From Tuctoria greenei (lineage: Eukaryota > Streptophyta > Magnoliopsida > Poales > Poaceae), in contig JAYESD010000005.1 of NCBI GenBank assembly GCA_036927565.1, forward strand, positions 94,094,301-94,158,300: a stretch of DNA of 64,000 bases. The letters run 5' to 3'. The translations under genes and the position numbers were made by a program. The first letter of the stretch is position 1, and each line of letters starts with the position of its first letter. The notes below the pieces were generated by a model. That model did not search any database. It was not told where the DNA came from and saw only the letters and a program-made list of their open reading frames with translations. Positions 55,281 to 64,000 of this stretch are shown here, piece after piece.

Positions 55281-56298
55281 CTATCAGAGACAAAAGAAAA
55301 AATTAATTGTTTGAACACCAAGCACAATCAATAGAGAAAAGATTAAACTAGGACAGATTCATCCACCAATAGGTGGAACGGCCTTTGGAAGGTCAGTGAG
55401 AATCCAAGAGCAGCATTCAGAACGTCTTTAACACACAATTTCAGCTCATCTAACATCATGGAAACAAGATAAACACTGAGCATTTGTACCGATCAAGCAG
55501 TTAGCTAGAAACTCACAGATTACATCAAAGTTAAAGCCTTCAACAATGAAACAAAAAGGAAACTAACATAAAACCTCTTGACAGGGCAATCGAAGTTCAA
55601 AAAACTGTACTAATAACATACTTGAGCAGGCAAGTTAGATAACCAGGGAAATACAAGAACACGTAACTAAAACTGGCAAAAGAATTGTATCCGATGGTTA
55701 CCATATACCATCACATGGGGCGCAAAATGTCCACAAGTTCCAATTCACCAGTGAATCAGTAGAATCTCGTCCAAACGGTGAAATAGTAGAAACGGAACCG
55801 AAAATGAACTGGGAGATCAAATCACCCAAAACGGTGTTCCTGCAGGGTGGAACTGCAGCCGCGTGCGCGAAATTACGGGGCTGCCCAATGGCACGGGTGA
55901 AAGTTTCCCCGGGAAGGTTCTCCAAACCCACGCTACTCCCGTAGAGAAGGCTACAACCCTCACCTGGAAGGTTCTAGAAAGAATAGATTGGAAGAGAAAA
56001 AAATGGAAGGAAAAAAGAAGAAAAATAAATAAAACCAAAGGGGATGACCAGAGGGTAATTTCTTTTTTTTAATATTCAACGTGATTACATAAACACAAAT
56101 GAAAACAAAGAAAAACCACAAAACAATCAGGGGTAAATGGGTCAATGCACTCTTTCTCTTATTGCTATTGTTACTGAAACACAAATATTAGCCAAACAGT
56201 TCTAATGTGATTTTGTTCCATTGTGTGAAACCCGATTCTGGGTTGGAACAGAACTATTTCTGATTCTGTGTGAATCTGGAACCGTACCAAACCGGGCC
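55281..56298 (-). promoter_or_regulatory. 5' UTR/promoter region of the EDM2-like gene
   Basis: An acceptor (TTTTCTTTTGTCTCTGATAG) ends exactly before the ATG exon, so there is a 5' UTR intron. A GC-richer block at about 55710-55975 is the likely untranslated first exon, with a possible donor at GATG/GTATATGG near 55705. The transcription start is not determined. A truncated copia LTR begins at about 56299. Confidence 0.45.
55966..55980. promoter_or_regulatory. Heat-shock-element-like motif
   Basis: GGAAGGTTCTAGAAA fits nGAAnnTTCnnGAAn exactly, near the likely 5' end of the EDM2-like transcript. Chance occurrence is possible. Confidence 0.35.
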
Positions 56299-56885
56299 TA
56301 CCTCTGATCTGGGCGCAGAAGCTTCTGCTTGGTTCTGATACGGTATGGATTAGTACAGCAAAGCTTGATCGTCAAACAGAGAAGATGGAGGCCTTAGTAT
56401 AGAGAGCAGAGGGTATTGAGATGATCGTGGTTGCTATTCTGTTCCTGCCATGCAGAACAGAACAGAGGTAGAGGTTGTCACCTAGAAAATAGAGGAACTA
56501 GCCGAGTTCTTCTTATGCTTGATGATCAGGCGACTTGTTTAGAGAAGCAGATGAGTTTGGGGCTAAAGTTACGGTGGATAACTTCTGTCTATTACCGATG
56601 GGACCTATTACGGAGGTTGGGGTGGTTGCTATTCCTTAGCCCCAGGTACAAGAGTTCAAAATACATATGAGACAAACTTAAACATATCTCTATCTAATTA
56701 TTAACTAATGCTGGACTCTGTTCAATCTATAAACAATGTTGGTTTCGACTCAGGTGCAGTCTGGACCTCCCTGCCATTAGTCCAATCAAACTCTCTGCAG
56801 GGTCCTGGCCCCGCGCGCTAGCCTGGGGAGTCCAAGTCGAACTCCTCTGCCCAAGATTGTGCCAGCAGCTATGGATCAACCAACA
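56299..56885 (-). repeat. Element D 3' LTR, truncated
   Basis: Matches 58725-59272 from ACCTCTGA onward. The first ~60 bases of the LTR are replaced by unrelated sequence on the EDM2 promoter side. Confidence 0.75.
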
Positions 56886-56999
56886 TTCTCCTTCTGATCC
56901 TAACGCTGGCGCACATTCAGCATCTCAGTCCTTCTTCCCATCTCGACAAACTTCTGTCTTCCAACTTTCGTGGTCAAGATGTCCATCCAAGGTTCATAA

Positions 57000-57112
57000 G
57001 TCGTCTAGTCGACCCTAGTCGCCTTAGGGGCGATTATGTCGACTAGGATGATTAGTCGGCGAATTAGGGCGACTAATCAATGCCTAGTCGCCCTCAAGTC
57101 GTCCTCTGATTT
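57000..57112. repeat. TAGTCG-rich repeat inserted in element D
   Basis: Dense alternation of CTAGTCG and CGACTA in both orientations, as at 18150-18290 and 18940-18990. Probably a terminal part of a DNA-transposon family. Confidence 0.5.
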
Positions 57113-57309
57113 TTAATTGCAGTACCAAGTTGATACACGCAATCGGAGGTGGCGCACATGGAGGGGAGGTGGCGCAAAGGGGACCAAGTGGAGGCAAGCG
57201 CAAAGGGGACCATGCGGAGGCTTTGCCTGCAAACAGGGGCGGAGGCTTTGCCGACGAATGGGGGTGTCGGCGTCGCAGAGGAGAGGGGCGCCAACATCGC
57301 AGGGGAGGG

Positions 57310-58629
57310 GCCCATCTGCGGCGTCAGGCAGACCGACTGCGTGATATTGAGCCTAACAGAGTACAGCTTGTTGTCGTCGCACTGTACTCGTGTGAGGAGA
57401 TGATTCTTCTCGTCCCGTATCTGCATCACTCCTCCATGTACAGTGATGTTTTAGTTGTCCTCATCCAGCCTGCTGCCGCTGATGAGGTTGGTGGTGAGGC
57501 GCGAGATGAAGTAGACACCGGTGAGCCTCATGCTCACCTGTCCTGGTGGCGAAGATGATTGTACCCTTCTCCTGGATCTACACGATCGAGTCGTCGCGGA
57601 ACTTGATCGTCCCGACGACGTTCTCATCAAGCTCGGAGAAGACAGCGGCGAACCTGTCATGTGGTTGGTCGCGCCCGTGTCGAGGTACCATATGTGGTCG
57701 TCGAAGTTGTTATCGTTGTTGCGATGCCCGAAGACACGTCCCTCCACTATCTTCAGTGGACACGTGGGACGCTCCTCTACAGGCTCCTCTTCTGCCTCCA
57801 TCATGTGAGTATGCTGTTGCGGCTCCTCCTGCTTCGACTTCAACCGACACTCCTTGGCCCAAAGGCAATCTCACACTTCTTGCATTGGTCCCGCGAAATG
57901 TCCTTCTCAAACCCTTCTTGTTCTTCTTTGGCATGCCCTTGCGGCTGCCCTTCTTTCAAAACTCGGCAGCCATCTCCTTCTCCACCTGCTTCTCCCACTC
58001 CTCCCGAGTGAGGTACAACTGGTTGTCATGAACTCCACTTCGCTACGTAGTTCGAAGGCATTTTCGGCAGCTCTGAGCTATCCCGTCACATCCGACAATG
58101 TGATGATCAACACGTCTAGCAAAGTCGTGATTGCCACCACAATCTGCTGGAAGCGTTCTGGAACGCTTCACGAGAGCTTCTGCACAACCACCGACTCCGC
58201 CAGCGGCTCCCCGAGTAAGGCAAGATGTGCCATCGTGCCGCTCAGCTAGAGGGAGAAGTCCTCGATTCTCTCACCATGCTTGAAGGCAGCGGCCACGAAC
58301 TCACGCCAGAGTTGCTACGTCATCTTCACGCGATCGGCCCTGACCTGCATGAGGGCGATCATTTCCCATGCCTTATTCGCCGTCATCTTCTCCCCGATCG
58401 TCGTGATCATCTCCGGTGGGACGGCGCTGACGAGGATGTCCAGCGCCATCATGTCCTCTTGTTCGGTTGAATTGACTTTCTCCACCGCTTGCCACAGCAA
58501 GTGCGCCTTCAACTTGATCTTCATCATCACAGCCCACTTCGCGTAGTTGGTCTTGGTGAGTATGGGAAACCTGGTTCCCGTGTTCACCTCACGAACCGCC
58601 CTTGGAGGGGTCACTAGTTCCGTCGACAT
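57310..58629 (-). pseudogene. Element D gag and protease remains
   Basis: Gag start (TKTNYAKWAVMMKIKLKAHL, VSAVPPEMITTIGEKM) in 58315-58629 resembles element B Gag. It continues with several stops to a degenerate zinc knuckle (about 57850-57900), protease YLDTGATNHMTG (about 57650-57690) and LTGVYFISRLTTNLIS, with frame changes. Not functional. Confidence 0.8.
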
Positions 58630-58664
58630 GTTGCTGAGTTCAACCCCAGGTCAAATCTGGCTAT

Positions 58665-59272
58665 TGTTGGAAATCCGGTGTCTAAAACTCCACACGGGTG
58701 ATTCAGCACCCTTATCTACCTCTGACTTGGGCGCAGGAGCTTCTGCTTGGTTCTGATCAGGTATGGATCAGTACAGCAAAGCTTGATCGTCCAGACAGAG
58801 AAGATGGAGACCTTAGTGTAGAGAGCATAGGGTATTGAGATGATCATGGTTGCTGTTCTGTTCCTGCCGTTCAGAACAGAACAGAGGTAGAGGTTGTCGC
58901 CTAGAAAACAGAGGAAATAGCCGAGTTCTTATGCTTGATGATTAGGCGACTTGTTTAGAGAAGCAGATGAGTTTGGGGCTAAAGTTACGGTAGGTAACTT
59001 CTGTCTATTACCGATGAGATCTATTACAGTGGTTGGGGCGGTTGCCATTTATTAGCCCCAGGTACAAGCGTCCAAAACACATATGAGACATTAAGTAGTG
59101 CTGGACTCTGTTCTATCTATAAACAACGTTGGTTTCTATTCAGGTGCAGTTTGCACCTCCCTACCGTCAGTCAAATCGGACTCTGCAGAGTCCTGGCCCC
59201 CGTGCTAGCCTGGGGAGTCCAAGTTGGACTCCTCTGCCCAGGATTGCGTCGGCGGCTATGGATCAACCAACA
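58665..59272 (-). repeat. Element D 5' LTR
   Basis: 608 bp. Shares its start (TGTTGGAAATCCGG) with element B LTRs but the rest is different. Confidence 0.8.
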
Positions 59273-60626
59273 TTCTTGTTGCGCCCATGATGGCAGCCGG
59301 CAGTGGCGTGCGGTGTTGGACGCCCCTGCACACTACAGTGATAGGCTGCAGCCCCCACACAGAGAGAGGAGTGAGATACTAGCATCCCCGTCAGTTCGTT
59401 GTCTCCTGCGCATCCACAAAAGAGGAGGCGGCGACAGTAGCATGGCTCAACCTTGACAACAATGGTGACACCAAAGTCGTGGACGAGCTGCTAGCCATCG
59501 ATGGCGAAGTGAGGTGTGCTGAACGCGACGTAAGGCGAGAGTGTGGAGGTGGCCCTCTCCCCATCCCGCCGTCGCCGCGCCAAACTCCTGCTCGCTGCCC
59601 CTCTCCTGCCACACATCCTATCGCCTGGAAATCGCCTAAGCGCCTACGCGTCCCAGCGGCCGGCGGGCGCCTAGGCGTCCAGGCGCCCGTTTACAACACT
59701 GGTAATATGATGTAATATAAAATATGAGGTTATTGATATAGAGTAGAGAATAGAGTAAGATGAGTGTTGGAACACATGCCAAAGAGCAAAGAATCTTTTA
59801 GTCTGCGATTCTTTCGGAGTACGACGAGTGTGGTTAGCGTAACACTGTCAAATTACTAGGTACAGGGGAAAGGGGCGAACAAACAAGAGCAGTAAATATT
59901 ATTTTGGAGTACGACGAGTGTGGTTAGCGTAACACTGTCAAATTACTAGGTACAGGGGAAAGGAGAGAAAAGAGTAAAATTATAGAACACTATGTGCCCA
60001 AAATATGCAATGTCAGTAATGGAGCAGTATTATTCAACATTTGCTACCCTAACAAATGTCTCATAATCGTTTACTCCTCTTATGAGCGACCTCCAAAATT
60101 TGCCATCTTTACAGAATTTTGCTCATGATTTTGCTCATACCGCCATGTAGGCGTGACAAATCATTTTTCTTTTAATGATGCGGCGGCCCCTAATATAATA
60201 ACATTTATACCCTTGAAGCTTAGTAGCTAATTGGGTTTCCAACTCTTCTCTTACATACAAACGCATCTAGCAAACGACACTATCTCTACTTAGTGTCGTT
60301 TGGTTCATTTGCTCAGATCTATCGCAACCTTCGACGAGAAAGAGGCCAAGCTCGCCATCGCCTGCACCACCAGCGTCTTCATGTTGTCGTCGCCTCTACT
60401 TCCAGCGAGGAAAAGACGATAGGGGCCACAGATTGGATCATGGCCTCGCTCTCCCTCCACCGCGAAGCGCTAGACAATAGTTCGTACCAACAACGGTAAC
60501 ATCATAAACAAGAGCAAGAATGTAATTATATTAAGGGTTGCACAATATTAAATTAAAAATAATTTGGCGAGCCTACCTAGCGCTGAGATGGTAAAATTGT
60601 AAGACAAATCTCTTAAGGGTGGAAAA
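59273..60626. other. Unassigned sequence with a direct repeat and a hairpin
   Basis: No gene recognised. GCGCC-rich sequence ending TTTACAACACTGG (about 59640-59702) looks like the end of a hAT-type MITE. A 58-bp direct repeat lies at 59816-59873 and 59906-59963. A perfect 11-bp stem with an 8-base loop lies at 60272-60301. Confidence 0.45.
59816..59963. repeat. 58-bp direct repeat, 90-bp period
   Basis: GGAGTACGACGAGTGTGG begins both identical 58-bp copies (59816-59873, 59906-59963). Confidence 0.88.
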
Positions 60627-62937
60627 TGCTCTCATTGAAGAGATGATGACACTAAAGGGTTGGGGCCATTTTCTTGTCTATTCCTCACACAATGCCATAC
60701 CCTCCAAGGGGTTGGGGATACATATTTATAGCAGCCAAGGTGTTGCTGCCCTAGCTGCTCTAAAAGCAGTCCAAGATGCCATGCAAGCTGTTGTCCTAGA
60801 GATGCTAACAGCTGTCCTAAAAGCACTCAAGATGTTGTTGTCCTAAAGATGCTAACAGTTGTTCTAGATGTTGTCCTCTAGTCTAATATGTTGTCCTCTA
60901 CCAAGGACTAAAGTACAACAAACTAAGGACAAGAGTACAAAGGAGTTGCGGACCAAAGACCAAAGGACTACAAGACTTATTCCATCATTCTCCCCCTAAG
61001 TCTTGTATGTCGTCTTCGGAAGGTTGGACCATCCCGATCCTGGAGCAAAGTTCTGTGTGCCATGAGCAAAGTTGGCTCCTCCTCCACCTGTGCAACGTGG
61101 GTCTCCTCCTCCACTTGTGCGACGTGGGTCTGGCCACGTCGTGGCTGTCGACACTCCCTAGTCCAATGACCAAGCTTGCCACAGTTGTGGCAGGTGTCGT
61201 CTCGTGCCGGCTTGTGGTTGCCGACAACACCGCCCTGGGCGCCTCCGCGGGCACGTCCTTGCGCCCCGGTCTGGGCACCTCCGCGCTTGCGACCGTCTGT
61301 CGAGGAAGAGAACTCCCCCATTTTTCGGTCACCCTGGCCAGCCTCCCACTGCTCGCGAGTCAGATGAAGCTTCCCGCCAATGGTGATAGGCCCCGAGAGA
61401 GGTTGTGGTTCGTTGCTGTCGACGACCTTGAGGCGACCTATCGCCTCTTCGATCGACATCGTGGAGAGGTCCAGCAGAGACTCGATCGAGCGAGCGATCT
61501 GCTTGTACTTCTCGGGGATGCAACGGAAGAGCTTCTCCACAGCTCTCTCCTCGTCGTAGGTGTCGTCGCCAAACTGCTCCAACTTCTGCAACAAAGTGTT
61601 GAGACGGAGGGCAAAGTCATCGACGTCATCACCTAGCTTAAAGGTCAGGTTCTCCCACTCCTTGTGAAGCGCCTGCAGTGTGGTCTTGCGGGTGTGGTCG
61701 CTGCCGATGCGTGCCGCAGCGATGGCGTCCCAAGCCTCCTTAGCAGTCCGCTTCTTGGAAAGCGGGAACTGCATCTCGGGTGGGACTGCGGCAATGAGGG
61801 CATCCAGCGCCCGTCGATCCTCGTAGTAGTCGACGTCGCCGTACCGAACTGCTTCCCACATGTGTCACACCTGGAGCCGTACCCTCATCACCGCGGCCCA
61901 CTCGACGTAGTTGGTCTTGGTGAGGGTAGGTCACCCACCGCCGGAACCGACGTCCCTGACAATGGTCTGGACCCCGTGGTGTCCATGATACCTATTCGTG
62001 GAGGGAGAATTGCGCTGCCTGTAACGGCCGCATTCTCCGTCGACTCCGACGCCGCCGCCGGGAGCGCCACCGGCGCGTCCGCGCCGGTCTGGGTTGCGGC
62101 TGTCGCGCCCATGGGGACGCGCGGCTGCTCGATGCACCTCTTGTACTCGCGCCGCTCCGCTCGCCAGCCTGAGCTCATCGTCGACGCCGCCGTCGACAAA
62201 GCCGTTGGAGCTACTGACGCGTAGAGCCTCCAGCTCCGTTGCCGCTGCACGCGCTGCAACCGCCGCCGCCGCTACTTTTACTTCCGCCCTCGCTACTGCC
62301 AGTTCCGCCGCCGCCAATCTTACCGCCAGTGCCGCCGTCGCCGCAGTCTCTGCTGCCGCTCGCTCGCGCTCCTCTGCCGCGGCGACCTCCGTCTGTCACG
62401 CGCTCGAGGCGACCGAACGCTGAGACTGTCCGTCGGACATCGCGCACTAGTGGGGAGTTGGTGTGTGGGGAAGAGGGATGAGCTGGGGCAGCCGGTGTTC
62501 CTGCTACCGGTTGCGGACAGGGAGAGGCGCGGGAAGGAGATGAGCAAGAGATGTTTAGGCTACAGGATAGAACGGTTCTGATACTAAGTGTTAGTAGCTG
62601 AATTTTTACTCTCATTGAAGAGAGGATGACACTAGAGGTTTGGAGCAATTTTCTTGTCTATTCCTCATACAATGTCATACCCTCCAAGGGGTTGGGGATA
62701 CATATCTATAGCAGCCAAGGTGCTGCTGCCCTAGCTGCTCTAAAAGCAGTCCAAGATGTCATGCAAGTTGTTGTCCTAGAGATGCTAACAGCTGTCCTAA
62801 AAGCAGTAAAGATGTTGCTGTCCTAAAGATGCTAACAGTTGTCCTAGATGTTGTCCTCTAGTCTAATATGTTGTCCTCTACCAAGGATTGAAGTACAACA
62901 AACTAAAGGAGTTGGGGACCAAAGACTTATTTCATCA
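60627..62937 (-). mobile_element. C3: gag-only deletion derivative of the C family
   Basis: LTRs at 60627-60987 and 62589-62937, degenerate primer site at about 62575-62586, perfect 5-bp flanks GAAAA (60622-60626 and 62938-62942). The gag region is present, but protease, integrase, RT and RNase H are removed by one ~3.2-kb deletion whose junction lies at about 61055. The left LTR lacks ~20 bases after its TG. Confidence 0.82.
61056..62439 (-). pseudogene. C3 gag
   Basis: Same protein start as C2 (ATG at 62437-62439), Ala-rich helix, UBN2 domain (60977-61861 ORF: DVDYYEDRRALDALIAAVPP, FGDDTYDEERAVEKLFRCIP), and CCHC knuckle (CHNCGKLGHWTREC, about 61155-61195). Stops near 61931 and 61866 (the latter TGA where C2 has an Arg CGA codon) and a short deletion break it. 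The 3' end runs into the last pol codons of the parental element in another frame. Confidence 0.8.
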
Positions 62938-64000
62938 GAAAATTATGGAAGTCGCTTGTAAGAGGGGTAAATTAGTAAATTACTATGAGACATTTGTTTT
63001 GATGGCAAATACTGAACAATGTCAAGAGCGGATTATAGCCGTTTGTTTTCTCTCTTCAGAAACAGTTATGAAATAATTGCAATCCTCCTAAACTGTACGA
63101 ACCCTAACAAATTACACGAACACGTTTTAGACATCCTGCTTCCATGAATCAGGGACAGATTCAAGGCGAGAATTTATTTTGTGCAAGAACAAAAAATTCT
63201 CCAGAAGATCCACAGGAAAAGGCGATTACTCTTGTTAATCCAAACATTGACAAATTACTAGGTAGTACCGGAGTAGATAAAAAATAGGAATCCTTTACTG
63301 AAAAAAAATATATATGAGAAACAAATTTTAATCAAGAACGAAGCGCCGATCCACCGTAGATCTGTAGGAACCCTAATATATTTAAAGAACCCGTATATAC
63401 ATCCTGCATCCACTTGAAACAGAGTGGAGGATTTACTCCACGCAACAACGAGAGACGAGAAAAGATCTACCAAAAAACAATTTCCTGGGGGCAGGGGGGG
63501 GGGGGGGGGGGGGTGTTCCAGCGAGAAACTCCAAAGAACACAATTCGACTACATTTGCGTAGAGAAACCGCCATGAACCTATCTAAAGAGGATCACATTG
63601 CGCAAATAAAGCCCTGAGAAATCAGCAAGAAGAGTATGCGAGAGCGAACCGCTGCAATGTGGTAGGAATCGGAGTGGGGGTTCGGTAGATGGCGGCGCAG
63701 GAATCGAACCTGGGGCTTGTCTCGCCTTCCGGGCACAAAACCCCACGAAGAGAGAAGGAAAAGCAAAAAAAAAAGGAGAGAATCAAAATAATTGATTTCT
63801 CGGAGACTCGGACGTACATTCGAGGAGGGAGAAAGCGACGGGACAAAGCTGGGCCGGGCTAGTACGAGGACCGTAATTTTTGGCATGGCCCAGCCGTGCT
63901 CAGGCCAGCAACGGCCCACTCGTCGGCCGGTGTATGAGCCGGACGTGTGTGTGATAGGATTCTTTTCAAAAATATTACTATTTTATTCGAAATTTATAAA
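62938..64000. other. Unassigned sequence at window end
   Basis: AT-rich to 63480, then a G tract (about 63494-63513), then a more balanced region. Minus-strand 63593-63919 is open and begins after CT-rich sequence, possibly an untranslated first exon of a gene, but no protein family is recognised. Confidence 0.35.

Larger units (their letters stand above)
56299..59272 (-). mobile_element. Ty1/copia element D, internally deleted, relative of B
   Basis: 3' LTR at 56299-56885 (start truncated) and 5' LTR at 58665-59272 (608 bp, TGTTGGAAATCC...CAACCAACA). Inside are an RNase H C-terminus (56935-56995), an inserted TAGTCG-rich repeat (57000-57110), a GC-rich stretch, then protease and gag remains. 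Integrase and RT are missing. The canonical primer site is not visible next to 58665. Confidence 0.75.

Noticed and set aside
63685..63725. tRNA-like GGTTCGATTCC on the minus strand near the window end
   Set aside because: No A box at tRNA spacing and the T stem does not pair fully; no cloverleaf can be drawn.

Overview
The window looks like nuclear DNA of a grass (Poaceae). Three signals point there: Sirevirus-type LTRs packed with CGGACTAGTCCG palindromes, a 258-bp TRIM/SMART-like element with a target duplication, and a plant-specific EDM2-like PHD-finger gene with short spliced exons. No prokaryotic gene, rRNA gene, intact tRNA gene or CRISPR array was seen. About three quarters of the window is transposable elements, many of them nested.

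Layout. 1-5101: 5' part of a minus-strand Sirevirus (partial pol, gag, PBS, 1.66-kb LTR) inserted in the gag of a decayed plus-strand Ty3/gypsy chromovirus (5102-12452). That chromovirus also carries a 1.52-kb non-autonomous LTR element (7224-8743) and a solo Sirevirus LTR (9929-11402). Its 3' tail was tandemly duplicated after the solo-LTR insertion. 14122-15828: last exon of a minus-strand gene, probably the 3' end of the EDM2-like gene. 15829-23732: SINE-like pieces, a 258-bp TRIM, a ~1.5-kb imperfect palindrome of two head-to-head retroelement ends, two related hAT-like elements and copia debris.

23733-45575: a nest of minus-strand Ty1/copia elements. Element A (TSD CTTTT) holds element B (24944-41908, TSD TATAC). 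B holds two copies of one family: C1 (28430-34136, TSD CGAAG, frameshifted) and C2 (34533-40237, TSD AACCA, one open 1582-codon gag-pol and LTRs identical by eye). 45966-51011: a truncated relative of A (element E), another LTR fragment (F) and a LINE 3' end.

51441-55280: ten spliced coding exons (minus strand) encoding the N-terminal and PHD-finger half of an EDM2-like protein. Its promoter side abuts a truncated copia element D (56299-59272). 60627-62937: C3, a gag-only deletion derivative of the C family. The ends of the window hold no gene I can name.

The host-gene story is the main interest. EDM2 proteins are known to act on transcripts whose introns contain heterochromatic transposons. 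Here the two apparent halves of an EDM2-like gene are separated by ~36 kb of such transposons, and I cannot find the methyltransferase-like module that should lie between them. The gene therefore has either a giant intron hiding those exons or a transposon-broken structure.
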